DNA from: Planctomycetota bacterium
GTDB lineage: Bacteria > Planctomycetota > PUPC01 > JACPCR01
Assembly: GCA_016179685.1 (NCBI GenBank)
Contig: JACPCR010000058.1
Span: 1 to 64,000, forward strand
Reading direction: 5' to 3'
Length of the DNA: 64,000 nucleotides
The stretch's first letter is position 1; every line of letters begins with the position of its first letter. This document shows, one piece after another, positions 1-8,529 of the stretch. The notes beneath the pieces were generated by a model. That model searched no databases. It saw nothing but the letters and a program-made list of their open reading frames with translations, and was not told the DNA's origin. Position numbers and translations under genes: made by a program.

Positions 1-233
1 TAGCCGAAGCGCTCCTGCGCTTCGGGATGGTGACCGCGTCCGCCGCCTGGGAAGGCGCCGGCCACGCGCATCGAGCGTCCGGGCTCTTCGTAGCCGAAGT
101 GCTCCTGCGCTTCGGAATGGCATCGTGCGTCCCGGGCTCTTCGTAGCCGAAGTGCTCCTGCGCTTCGGGATGGTGACCGCGTCCGCCGCCTGGGAGGGCG
201 CCGGCCACGCGCATCGTGCGTCCCGGGTTCTTC
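1..233. repeat. Two ~90-bp direct repeats with CCGAAGTGC hairpins
   Basis: Positions 1-90 and 144-233 are near-identical copies of a ~90-bp unit (a few substitutions). Each begins with TAGCCGAAG(C/T)GCTCCT and runs through a GC-rich segment to CTTCG. A shorter partial unit lies at 91-143. Each unit opens with a perfect 9-bp hairpin, CCGAAG(C/T)GC / GCGCTTCGG, at 4-25, 94-115 and 147-168, with loop TCCT. A fourth hairpin with loop GTGA is at 238-259. No coding sequence is evident. A related hairpin recurs near 25663-25684. Confidence 0.85.
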
Positions 234-259
234 GTAGCCGAAGTGCGTGAGCGCTTCGG

Positions 260-727
260 GGTGATGCCAGCAGCCCCTCCCACGGGGATTCTGCGAAAAC
301 GGGATTCCTGCCGGCGGGACAGGTCTGGGAAACGCTGGCGCTTCCAGGAGGCGTCGAGACCGCACGAGTGATCGTGCCGAAATCTCGGCGCGATCCGCCG
401 AATTCTCGGCAAGGCGACCCCGATATCACGCCATTTTCAGGCTTGGACTCGGGTCAGTTGACCCATTCTGACCAGGCGGTTCTTCAGCCGAGAAAATTGC
501 AGGGTTGGGCGGTGTTCGGGACTCATTCAGGCAAGAGACTGGCCTGGACCCAGGAATCGCGCAGTCGAATCAAGCAAAACTTGACAGCCTCAGGCGCGGA
601 GCTGCAATTGCTTCGCTGCAAGTCTCCGCAGTTCCTTCGGGATGCCTTGTTTCTTTACACGATCACCGAGTCAAAGGAATCGGAAAGTTTCTGCTGATTT
701 GCGCTATGAATCGTGGTGAGCGACTAC
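260..727. other. Non-coding stretch upstream of the respiratory island
   Basis: No convincing gene is seen here: the short open frames have no recognisable product and no good ribosome-binding site. Positions about 263-360 hold a repeat that recurs, diverged, at about 25540-25640 (shared words include CCCTCCCAC, AACGGGATTCCT and CCAGGAGGCG). The remainder is unassigned and ends at the sigma-54-type promoter. Confidence 0.5.
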
Positions 728-729
728 CG

Positions 730-745
730 GGCACAACAGTTGCAA
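730..745 (+). promoter_or_regulatory. Sigma-54-type (-24/-12) promoter for the cytochrome/molybdoenzyme operon
   Basis: GGGCACAACAGTTGCAA contains GG at 730-731 and GC at 742-743 with exactly ten bases between. It matches the GGCAC(N5)TTGC(A/T) consensus at nearly every conserved base; only the T before the GG is replaced by G. Transcription would start near 755, about 50 nt before the barrel gene. An NtrC-family activator is encoded at 17371-18732, which makes the match more credible. It has not been tested experimentally. Confidence 0.6.
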
Positions 746-807
746 TCCGGTTTACTGTACGGCCATTTTGAAAAGTTGGCTACCTGTGTAGCGTAGGTAT
801 AGGTCCA

Positions 808-2283
808 GTGTCAATCTTTTCCAGGAACAACCCCTTTATATCGAATGTGTGCGCGCCGGCGAGCAGTCGTGCGCGAGTGTATTGGCTTGCTGGCCTTTTG
901 GCGCTCTGGATGGCGGGCGCGGTGGTGTGTGAAGAGCAGGGCTCTGCGGGACCGGCGGCGACTTCTACAGCTTCTGGCGGTGGGAGAAGGTATGAAGGGG
1001 GTGATGCGTCCCGAGACAGCGTTTCGGACGGCCTTGGGGGCTACCCCATTCATGGATTCCTTTCGACGCGATATCGGGGCCGGTGGACGAACGGGCAAGA
1101 GGACAACGACACCTACGCCACGCTAGGGCTCGACCTGGGCAACTCTGACAAGCATTGGGCAACCTTTCACTTTCTGGGTCGATCGGCCTGGGACATCGAC
1201 GGGAACAAGGACAGGACGGGATTTTACGTTTTCGACAGCATTGACGACACGTATGACGACAACATCACGGCCCGGCTTTATCACGCCTACGTGGACGTGC
1301 ACCAGATTCCGTTCGTGGAGATCGTGCGGGCGGGTCGGCAGTCGGATGCGGAGACTCCAGTCACGGCATACTTCGACGGCGGCCGGATAGAAACCGAAGA
1401 TTTGACGTTTCTCGGACTCAAGTTTGGCGTCTACGGCGGCATTCCGGTTCATCTTTTCGAATCCTCATCCGAAAATGATCTGCTTGGCGGGACCTATGGT
1501 CAGATAAAGCCTTGGGGGGGCGGGCGCTTCCGAGGGGACTGGATGCACCTGGAGGACAAGAATGGTCTGACAGGTGCGGAGCATCAAAACGACCTATTCG
1601 GTGTGAGTGGGTGGCAGGACATGACCCGATATTTTCAGCTTTATGTGAACCACACGCGGCTGGATGAGGAGAGCCGGGACATTTTCGCCCGCGGGACGAT
1701 TCAAGTTCCCCAGTGGGATTTCAAGTCCCAGCTTTCGTACTACGAATTGCTGACTTCGCAAAGGGACCTCGTGATTGAACTGGACCCTTACTTTGCCAGC
1801 AATTTTGAGCTTTTCCCTTATTACCAGGTGCGCTGGCTGGTCTCGAAGGGAATTGGAGAGCATTTCATTGCCGAGGGCGGGCTTGACGTGCGCCGGGTAT
1901 GGAACGACCGGGACATCGGGAATTTCAACCGGGAGTTTGACCGCTATTTTGCGACGTTATCCACGATTGATTTCCCGCTAGAAGGGTCGTCGGTGAGCGT
2001 GACAGGCGACCTGTGGGACAGTCCCCAGCGCGACATCAACTCCATCGGATTCGATTTCAGCCACCAGTTTACGAAGAAATTCAAGGCATCTTTGGGGACC
2101 TATTACTCCCTGTTCAAGTATGACTTCTTGGGAAACCAGGAGCGGGATGATCTCAGAACCTATTATGTCAAGCTGACTTACAAGCTGACGAGGCACTTGA
2201 AGGTCACGGCCGGGTATGAATTCGAAGATGATGCGCCGGACGAGTATCACGAACTCAAAGTGACAGTCCAATGGTCCTTCTGA
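808..2283 (+). CDS. Outer-membrane beta-barrel (porin-like) protein of an electron-transfer operon
   Basis: This 491-residue protein has an N-terminal hydrophobic segment typical of a signal peptide (residues ~24-41). The rest is rich in alternating amphipathic strands with many Tyr, Trp, Phe and Asp, and it ends in Trp-Ser-Phe, the C-terminal aromatic signature of outer-membrane barrels. The start is GTG at 808; a second GTG at 847 (residue 14) would give a more normal signal peptide and is equally possible. The next gene, a 13-haem lipoprotein, overlaps its end by 13 nt. Barrel plus multihaem cytochrome is the plan of porin-cytochrome conduits that carry electrons across the outer membrane; that role is inferred from context. 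No named porin family was recognised. Confidence 0.7.
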   Translation: MSIFSRNNPFISNVCAPASSRARVYWLAGLLALWMAGAVVCEEQGSAGPAATSTASGGGRRYEGGDASRDSVSDGLGGYPIHGFLSTRYRGRWTNGQEDNDTYATLGLDLGNSDKHWATFHFLGRSAWDIDGNKDRTGFYVFDSIDDTYDDNITARLYHAYVDVHQIPFVEIVRAGRQSDAETPVTAYFDGGRIETEDLTFLGLKFGVYGGIPVHLFESSSENDLLGGTYGQIKPWGGGRFRGDWMHLEDKNGLTGAEHQNDLFGVSGWQDMTRYFQLYVNHTRLDEESRDIFARGTIQVPQWDFKSQLSYYELLTSQRDLVIELDPYFASNFELFPYYQVRWLVSKGIGEHFIAEGGLDVRRVWNDRDIGNFNREFDRYFATLSTIDFPLEGSSVSVTGDLWDSPQRDINSIGFDFSHQFTKKFKASLGTYYSLFKYDFLGNQERDDLRTYYVKLTYKLTRHLKVTAGYEFEDDAPDEYHELKVTVQWSF

Positions 2284-3281
2284 AACGCGCACTCCCATCC
2301 TTCCTGCTGTTCCTGGCGCTCGCCCTGAGCGGATGCTTGGTGGCCCAGAAGCTGGGTCTTATCAAGACGCGCGTGCGGTTCAGCCACAAAACGCACCTGA
2401 AGCAGGAGGAGCTGCAGTGCACGAGCTGCCATCGCAAAGCGGAGTCGGAGGACAAGGCGGGTATGCCTTCGATGAAGCAGTGTTTGCTTTGCCACGAAGG
2501 CGTGGACGAGGAGCTGGCCCCGGAAAAGAGGCCGGTAGCGGTATTTGGCGAGAAGCCCACGTGGTCGAGCGTGACGCATCTTCCGGAGGAGAACATTTTT
2601 TCCCACAAGGCGCATTTCGAGGCCAAGGTGGCTTGTTCGGAATGTCACAAGGGAATCGAGAAGAGCGAGATCATCACGAAGAAGGTACGGGTGGAGATGG
2701 CCGCCTGCACGCGGTGTCACGGCCGTCAGGAGGCATCGACGGCGTGTGAGACCTGTCACAAGGAGATACGCCAGGATTGGAGTCCGGAGAGCCACAAGCA
2801 CGAGTGGAAGCGGTATCACGGTGGCGTGGCGCGTTCGGAGTCGCCCCGGTCCGAAGACCAGTGCTCGCTGTGTCATCAGGAGGCTGCGTGCAATGCGTGC
2901 CACCAGGACGAAGCGCCTCAGAACCACAACAGCCACTGGCGGACCCGGGGTCACTGGATTTCAGCGAGCATGGACCGGCGGAACTGTGCGGCGTGCCACC
3001 GGTCGGACTACTGCGACCGGTGTCACGAGGAGACGGCGCCTCGGAATCACCTAGCCTCGTGGGGCAGCACTCGAAATCAGCACTGTCTCAGTTGCCACTT
3101 CCCGCTCAGGAACGAGAGTTGCTTCACCTGTCACAAGAGCGATCCCGGCCACCAGTTGGCGCCATCCCGGCCCGCCGACGCCCAGCACGCCGTGGCCCAG
3201 GAGTCCAACTGCCGAACGTGTCATAACGTGATCGGTCTGACCCATCCGGACAGCGGCGACAACTGCGGCGCCTGTCACTAA
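2271..3281 (+). CDS. 13-haem c-type cytochrome lipoprotein
   Basis: The 336-residue product contains thirteen CXXCH haem-c motifs, from CTSCH at residue 50 to CGACH at the extreme C terminus. The N terminus is a lipoprotein signal with lipobox LSGC (Cys22), so the protein should be exported and lipid-anchored. Many extra His residues (for example FSHKTH, FSHKAH) can provide distal haem ligands, as in cytochrome c7/c3-type modules. The ATG lies inside the end of the barrel gene, so the two are translationally coupled. It most likely forms an electron wire between periplasmic carriers and either the barrel or the molybdoenzyme downstream. The haem count is read directly; the partner assignment is inference. 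Confidence 0.88.
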   Translation: MVLLKRALPSFLLFLALALSGCLVAQKLGLIKTRVRFSHKTHLKQEELQCTSCHRKAESEDKAGMPSMKQCLLCHEGVDEELAPEKRPVAVFGEKPTWSSVTHLPEENIFSHKAHFEAKVACSECHKGIEKSEIITKKVRVEMAACTRCHGRQEASTACETCHKEIRQDWSPESHKHEWKRYHGGVARSESPRSEDQCSLCHQEAACNACHQDEAPQNHNSHWRTRGHWISASMDRRNCAACHRSDYCDRCHEETAPRNHLASWGSTRNQHCLSCHFPLRNESCFTCHKSDPGHQLAPSRPADAQHAVAQESNCRTCHNVIGLTHPDSGDNCGACH

Positions 3282-3293
3282 AGGAGGCTCGTC

Positions 3294-3806
3294 ATGAAAA
3301 CTCGCCATGGGATTCCGCTTGCACTGTTGACCGTTGTGGGTCTGTCGTGCGGAGGAGGAGGAGGAGGCACGGATAGCGGGGCCGGCGGGGGCGGCGGCGG
3401 TGGTGGCGGCACGACCGGCCAGACCGCCGCGGCGCACAACCAGGGCACGGATTGTGCCAGCTGCCACACGACGTGGAATCTTGTTTCCGTGCACGACTCG
3501 AGTTCGCAGGGCTTCAACTCGGACTGCATGCTCTGCCACGGGGACATGACCAGCGAGACGCCGGGCGCGACCAACACCCGTGGAGTGAGGGCCTCGAGCA
3601 GCGTTCAGGGGATTCATCCCTTGATGGTCCCTTACGTATACCAGGCCTCGGGGCAGTCAACCGTCAATAATACGGTCTGCCTGCACTGCCACAAGAGCGT
3701 GGACATTCTCGGGGAATCCGCCGGCGATCTCAGCCGGCAGACCTCGGCTACGGACTGCCGTTCATGCCATACGCTCGCCGGGCCCGGGAAGGAACTTTAC
3801 AAGTAA
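3294..3806 (+). CDS. Tetrahaem cytochrome c lipoprotein with poly-Gly tether
   Basis: The 170-residue product has a lipoprotein signal ending in GLSC (Cys19). An unusually glycine-rich segment to about residue 43 looks like a flexible tether. Four haem motifs follow (CASCH, CMLCH, CLHCH, CRSCH), the last near the C terminus. A good ribosome-binding site (AAAGGAGG) precedes the ATG, 12 nt after the 13-haem gene. A small lipid-anchored tetrahaem protein on a flexible leash would suit shuttling between fixed partners. The Gly tract is GC-rich, so a polymerase or assembly error there should be considered, although the frame stays open. Confidence 0.82.
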   Translation: MKTRHGIPLALLTVVGLSCGGGGGGTDSGAGGGGGGGGGTTGQTAAAHNQGTDCASCHTTWNLVSVHDSSSQGFNSDCMLCHGDMTSETPGATNTRGVRASSSVQGIHPLMVPYVYQASGQSTVNNTVCLHCHKSVDILGESAGDLSRQTSATDCRSCHTLAGPGKELYK

Positions 3807-3893
3807 CGCTTATCGTCCTGTTGGGGGAGATCGAGGCCGTTACCGTCCAGGAACTTCTTGTTTCAGGCCGCTGAGAATGCAAAGGGGTGAGCT

Positions 3894-6800
3894 ATGTTGA
3901 CCATACACGACACGGAAAAAGCGATGGCAGTGACTCGGAGGGACTTCCTGAAGACGTCAGCGACCGCGGCTGCGGGCGCGGTGGCCTTCAGCTCCTTTTT
4001 CGTCGTCGAGGACGCCAGCGCTGCGGCGACGGGGCAGAATGCGCCGGACCCGGCGGCCGCGGGCGCCGGCCAGAGCATCCGATTTCGCTTCAGCACCTGC
4101 CAGAACTGCCACTCCCGCTGCGGCTTGATGTGCAAGGTCGTAGGCCCCACGGGCTCGACCGATTCCGGCGCGGGCGTGCTCGTGAAGATCGATGGGAATC
4201 CCTACAACCCGCAGAACATGGAAGAGGACGAGCGGCTCGGCTGGAGCACGCCGGTCTCCACGGCCGTGAACACTCCGGGCCGGCTGTGCCCCAAGGGTCA
4301 GGCGGGCGTCCAGGTGCTTTATGATCCTTACCGCATCAAGCATCCGTTGAAGAGAGTCGGATCGCGGGGTGCGGGCAAGTGGCAGACCATCTCGTGGAAT
4401 CAGGCCTTCACGGAGATCGCTCAGCAGATCAACACGCTGATCCCGACGGCGAACAGGCTGACGACCCAGATCGATGCAAACTTTGTGCGTCTGGGGCCCA
4501 TCGCGAACGGGCTGGTGCTCTCGCCGGGCCGCCTCGCCGAAGGCCAGTTCAACGAGCGCATTTTCAAGAACGTGTATGGAACGTCGAACTACCGGCTCGA
4601 CCACACGAGCATCTGCGAGGTGAGCCATCACGTCTCCAACGAGCTGATGACCTGGGAAGGGGGGAAGAAGAACCATTTCAAGCCGGACATCATGGCTGCG
4701 GACTACATGATCCTGTTCGGCGCGAACTACCTGGAGTGCAATTTTCCCATGCTGGGCCTGGCCCGGAAGACGGTCGAATTCAAGAAGGCGGGGAAGAAGC
4801 TGGTCGTGGTGGACCCGCGCTTTTCGAACAGTGCTGCGAAGGCTGACCGGTGGGTCCCGGCGAAGCCGGGGACGGACGCCGCAGTGGCCTTGGGCATTGC
4901 CACGCACATCATCAAGGACGTGGTGAATCTGACGACCGCTGGGGCAGGCTCGACCGATTCGAGTTCCGTCGCGAAGTTCCTGAGGAATGCGAACAAGAAG
5001 GCGGCGAACGACGACAACGAGACCTGCTGGACCGACGCGGCGAGGCTGGTCATCGTCGCCATCGCGGGCGGTGTGCCTGCCAGCGCCAAGGTCGGCGAGT
5101 TCCTCCGGGTGCAGGACTACCTGCCGAACTCCCAGGCGGCGAACACGAATACCGTCGCCTGGGTGGGCGGCGTCCGCGAGATCAAGACGACCGCCAATCC
5201 CGGCGACGAGGTCAATGGCGACCTCCTGCCGGGGCAGCAGGTGATCCAAGGAGGGGAGCTGGCCCAAGGCGCATCGATCACGGTCAAGACTGTTTTTCAG
5301 CTTCTGTATGACAACGTGATCCAGCCGTTCTCGGTGGAGCAGTATGCCAACATTGCCGGCGTGGAAGCCTCGCAGATCAAGGCGATCGCCGTCGAATTCT
5401 TCAACGCGGGCAAGAAGGCGGTGGCCAATCCCTATCGCGGCACCGTCCAGCATACCAATGGGCTCTGGTCCATGATGAGCGTGACGCTGCTCAACGCCCT
5501 GGCGGGCAACTACGACTGGCAGGGCGGGAACATGCTGGGGGGTGGCGGATGGACGAGCGATTACACGGGGATGACGGGGACGGCCTGGAACAGCAGTCCC
5601 TACAAGGACGCGCCCAACAACTTTGGCAACGGGCCTTATGGGCCTCGGATGGACCGGGCGAAGGCCACGGGTACGTATTCCTACGAGAACCTGCGCAACG
5701 ATCCAGGCGGCGCCGCGGCGTATCCCTACCCTGCCAGGCGGCCGTGGTTTCCTTATGGGACCCACGGCAATTACCAGGAGATCATTCCGGGCATCGCGGC
5801 CCAGTATCCCTTTGCCTGCAAGGTGCTGATCACCTACTGGAACGCCATGCCCTACTCGATCCCTGCGCAGAAGGACGTCTTCCAGACGACGGTGCTAGAC
5901 ACCGCCAAGGTTCCGCTCTTCATCGCCATCGACAACGTGATGGGCGAGGTCTCGGCCCTGGCCGATTACATCCTGCCGGACACCACCTATCTGGAGAAGT
6001 GGGCCTTCCCGGGGGGGTCCAACGTCTCTTTCCCGACGAAGTACGTTCCGTATCGGCAGCCCGTGGTGGGCACGTTCGACAACAAGGCCTGGGATGCGGA
6101 CTTCGACTTCAATGGAACGAACGGTTACACGCCGATTTATCCTGACACGAAGACGTACGAGGACATTTTGATCGGGCTGATGAATGCCTTGGGCTTGACG
6201 GCGGACATCGGCGACGCGGCCAAGACGCTGCCCGTGAACGCCTGGGCGGTCTGGAAGCCAGCGGTGACGAAGTTGAAGGACTCGGTGAACGGGGCTGCGG
6301 ACCCTGGCCGCCCGGGCAACGGTCAGTTGACGGAAGCGGACATCATTGCTCGGGGCGGGGCATTCCAGGACCCCGGGAACGGCAACGACACGAGCGGGGC
6401 CGCGCCGAACGCGGGCAAGCTTCGCTACAAGTATGCCAATTCCATTCGGCTGTACTACGAGGAGCTGGCCGGCCAGGTCGATAGCATGGGCGACGGCAAC
6501 AAGCGGCTCGCGCCTACGATCGCGGCTGGCGGTTACCTTGCCACGGCGCATTACGATCCGGTCAAGGACATCAAGGACCAGGAGGTCCAGGACCTCAATT
6601 TCCCCTTCCAGCTCATCACCTACAAGAAGGTGTTGCACGGCCAGGCGAGGACACAGAGCCTGCCGTGGCTGACGATCTGGCAGCCGGAGAACTTCATCGA
6701 ACTGAATGCCGCGGACGCCAGCGCGCTGGGACTCCGCATGTATGATCGCGCCCGCGTCAGCTCCCCGAGCAATACGACCGGCATCATCGGCCGGGTCAGG

Positions 6801-7043
6801 GTGACGCAGGGGCTGCGGCCCGGTGTGGTGGCCATCTCCCACCATTTCGGCCACTGGCAGCAGAGTTCCCAGGCCTGGACCCTTGACGGGGCCACGCAGC
6901 CTTTCGACAGCTCGCGGCAGCTCGGCATCCAGCCGACCCTTGTCATGCGCATTGACCCGGTCCTGGGGGACGTCAGCCTCCAGGAAAAGATCGGAGCAAG
7001 CTGCTCCTTCTATGACACCCGGGTCAAAGTGGAGAAGGTCTAG
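3894..7043 (+). CDS. Tat-exported molybdopterin oxidoreductase, catalytic subunit (DMSO reductase family)
   Basis: This 1049-residue protein begins with a Tat signal (TRRDFLK at residues 14-20, then an Ala-rich hydrophobic stretch), so it is exported folded. A [4Fe-4S] motif follows (C69-x2-C72-x3-C76, with a later Cys in RLCPKGQAG). The segment DHTSICEVSHHV places Cys241 where polysulfide/thiosulfate/arsenate-type enzymes carry the Mo-ligating Cys. Length and layout fit the PsrA/TtrA/ArrA side of the family, but the substrate cannot be read from sequence. AAGGGGTGAG precedes the ATG. The Fe-S subunit follows 33 nt later and a TorD-type chaperone next. No membrane subunit lies directly beside it, so electrons probably arrive through the neighbouring cytochromes. 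Confidence 0.85.
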   Translation: MLTIHDTEKAMAVTRRDFLKTSATAAAGAVAFSSFFVVEDASAAATGQNAPDPAAAGAGQSIRFRFSTCQNCHSRCGLMCKVVGPTGSTDSGAGVLVKIDGNPYNPQNMEEDERLGWSTPVSTAVNTPGRLCPKGQAGVQVLYDPYRIKHPLKRVGSRGAGKWQTISWNQAFTEIAQQINTLIPTANRLTTQIDANFVRLGPIANGLVLSPGRLAEGQFNERIFKNVYGTSNYRLDHTSICEVSHHVSNELMTWEGGKKNHFKPDIMAADYMILFGANYLECNFPMLGLARKTVEFKKAGKKLVVVDPRFSNSAAKADRWVPAKPGTDAAVALGIATHIIKDVVNLTTAGAGSTDSSSVAKFLRNANKKAANDDNETCWTDAARLVIVAIAGGVPASAKVGEFLRVQDYLPNSQAANTNTVAWVGGVREIKTTANPGDEVNGDLLPGQQVIQGGELAQGASITVKTVFQLLYDNVIQPFSVEQYANIAGVEASQIKAIAVEFFNAGKKAVANPYRGTVQHTNGLWSMMSVTLLNALAGNYDWQGGNMLGGGGWTSDYTGMTGTAWNSSPYKDAPNNFGNGPYGPRMDRAKATGTYSYENLRNDPGGAAAYPYPARRPWFPYGTHGNYQEIIPGIAAQYPFACKVLITYWNAMPYSIPAQKDVFQTTVLDTAKVPLFIAIDNVMGEVSALADYILPDTTYLEKWAFPGGSNVSFPTKYVPYRQPVVGTFDNKAWDADFDFNGTNGYTPIYPDTKTYEDILIGLMNALGLTADIGDAAKTLPVNAWAVWKPAVTKLKDSVNGAADPGRPGNGQLTEADIIARGGAFQDPGNGNDTSGAAPNAGKLRYKYANSIRLYYEELAGQVDSMGDGNKRLAPTIAAGGYLATAHYDPVKDIKDQEVQDLNFPFQLITYKKVLHGQARTQSLPWLTIWQPENFIELNAADASALGLRMYDRARVSSPSNTTGIIGRVRVTQGLRPGVVAISHHFGHWQQSSQAWTLDGATQPFDSSRQLGIQPTLVMRIDPVLGDVSLQEKIGASCSFYDTRVKVEKV

Positions 7044-7076
7044 CTCGCGTAGCGAGTCATTCAAAAGGAGGTTCCC

Positions 7077-7643
7077 ATGGCACAACTCGGATGGAAAATC
7101 GACCTTACTCGTTGCGTGGGCTGTCATGCCTGTGCCGTAGCCTGCAAGTCGGAAAACAACACCGAACCGCAGACCCCGCCGCTCCCCTTCCGGAACGTGA
7201 GGGGGCAGGGCGTCAACTACCGGCGGGTCCTCTACCGCGAGTCGGGCACGTATCCGAACGTTCGGCTCACCTTCGTGACCATGGCGTGCAATCACTGCAA
7301 GGAGCCGGCGTGCCTGAAGTCCTGTCCGATCAGCGCCATCACCAAGAGGTCGTCGGACGGCATTGTTCTCTTCGACCTCGACAAGTGCATCGGGTGCAAG
7401 TACTGCATCTGGGCGTGTCCTTACGGCGCGCCCCAGTTCAACGAGACCACCAAGAAAGTGGAGAAATGCACTCTGTGCGTCCACCGCATCGACGCCGGCT
7501 TGCAGCCCGCCTGTGTGACGACGTGCACGGGGAGGGCGTTGACCCTCGAGACCTCGTTCAACTCGAGCCTGAGCGGCCAGAATGCCCCGGACGGCTTCGC
7601 TCCGGCGAGTTACACGACTCCGTCGGTCCGGTTTGAGAATTAA
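7077..7643 (+). CDS. Four-cluster ferredoxin-type subunit of the molybdoenzyme
   Basis: The 188-residue protein is of DmsB/PsrB/NrfC type. It has four Cys clusters in order: CVGCHACAVAC, CNHCKEPACLKSC, CIGCKYCIWAC, and CTLC followed by CVTTC. They would bind four [4Fe-4S] centres and pass electrons to or from the preceding catalytic subunit. It has no signal peptide, so it would be co-exported with the Tat-bearing catalytic subunit, as is usual in the family. AAAGGAGG precedes the ATG. The CVGCH in the first cluster looks like a haem motif but belongs to the ferredoxin pattern. Confidence 0.88.
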   Translation: MAQLGWKIDLTRCVGCHACAVACKSENNTEPQTPPLPFRNVRGQGVNYRRVLYRESGTYPNVRLTFVTMACNHCKEPACLKSCPISAITKRSSDGIVLFDLDKCIGCKYCIWACPYGAPQFNETTKKVEKCTLCVHRIDAGLQPACVTTCTGRALTLETSFNSSLSGQNAPDGFAPASYTTPSVRFEN

Positions 7644-7854
7644 GGTGCTTGATGGTTTGCATTCCTGGTAACCGATTCAGAGTCTCAGGGTGCAACTACT
7701 TCGCGCCGCGCCCGTTAGCGCGGGCACGCGGCGGCCGGCCGGCGGAGATGCTGAGAAGTGTCAGGTTTCGGGTGTCAGTGGATTGCTGAAAGCCGACACA
7801 ATTCCGAGCCTTGTTGAGTTACGGGTATCACCCGTCTTGAGTGTCGAGGCTGCC
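7644..7854. repeat. Intergenic repeat-like segment with inverted GC-rich motifs
   Basis: This 211-bp gap holds CGCGCCCGTTAGCGCGGGCACG, a GC-rich inverted repeat, followed by AAGTGTCAGG and GGTGTCAG. The same words in the same order recur at 59386-59475 (CGCGCCCGCTGCGCGGGCAC, then AGGTGTCAGG). The two loci therefore carry diverged copies of one intergenic element. No gene is evident. Confidence 0.55.
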
Positions 7855-8529
7855 ATGGTCACAGAGAAGCCAGATGTGCAGATTGTTGCGGAGTGGAGGG
7901 CAGACGTATACGGCCTCCTCTCGCTGGGATACCATTTCCCGGCCGACAGAGCGTATCTCACTCGGGTGGAGAAATGCGCTCAACGGGGAGAGGATGCCGG
8001 GATGGCCGAGATGGCTTGTGCCCTTTTCGAATTGGTCCGGGTGGGCTTTGGAATGCCGGAAGATGTTCTTCGTCAGGATTTCCATGACCTTTTCATGGTT
8101 CCGGGCGGGAAGTATGTGACGCCCTACGAATCCATCTACCACGATGCGCCCATCGAGGCGAACGGGCGGACGAAGGCCCGCACCTTCGGTCCGAGCACCC
8201 AGGTCGTCCGGGAGTTTTATAGACGGGTGGGCTTGAGGATCGCCGCGAATTACACCGAGCTGCCGGATTATGTGGGGCTCGAACTGGCCTGCATGGAGTA
8301 CCTGTGCCGGCGGGAAGCCCACGAGGAGTCCGAGGCGGTGTCGCGCATAGGGGCCATGGAACGTGTTTTGCTCCAAGACCATCTGGTCGTGTGGATTCCT
8401 GGCCTGGTCAAGAACATCCACGAAAAGGCGGGAACGGCTTATTACAAGGCAAAGGCAACCGTGACCCTTTCGTGGATTCAGCAGGAAGCTCAAAGATGGT
8501 CTTCGGAAAATTCATTCTGGACGCGGTAG
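7855..8529 (+). CDS. TorD-family molybdoenzyme maturation chaperone
   Basis: The 224-residue, mainly helical protein has the TorD/DmsD/NarJ plan. It contains the conserved region LRQDFHDLFMVPGG and then YVTPYESIY, which matches the hallmark of this chaperone family. Such proteins bind the Tat signal of a molybdoenzyme and hold it until cofactor insertion; here the client would be the 3894-7043 product and possibly the 11217 product. I chose ATG 7855 because residues further upstream run through a repeat-like intergenic segment and do not resemble the family. The end overlaps the next gene by 34 nt. Confidence 0.8.
   Translation: MVTEKPDVQIVAEWRADVYGLLSLGYHFPADRAYLTRVEKCAQRGEDAGMAEMACALFELVRVGFGMPEDVLRQDFHDLFMVPGGKYVTPYESIYHDAPIEANGRTKARTFGPSTQVVREFYRRVGLRIAANYTELPDYVGLELACMEYLCRREAHEESEAVSRIGAMERVLLQDHLVVWIPGLVKNIHEKAGTAYYKAKATVTLSWIQQEAQRWSSENSFWTR

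Noticed and set aside
1..260. A CRISPR array
   Set aside because: Units are ~90-bp direct repeats with internal hairpins, not short repeats with unique spacers, and no cas genes are near.
368..771. Small open frames of 88-109 codons upstream of the barrel gene
   Set aside because: No ribosome-binding site, no recognisable product, and they overlap each other and the promoter.
3957..5765. A 602-codon minus-strand open frame opposite the molybdoenzyme gene
   Set aside because: It is a high-GC shadow of the Tat/Fe-S/molybdopterin coding strand, with Arg/His-rich sequence and no recognisable motif.
7124..7138. CVGCH in the Fe-S subunit as a haem-c site
   Set aside because: It belongs to the ferredoxin pattern CVGCHACAVAC, and the protein is otherwise a four-cluster DmsB-type subunit.
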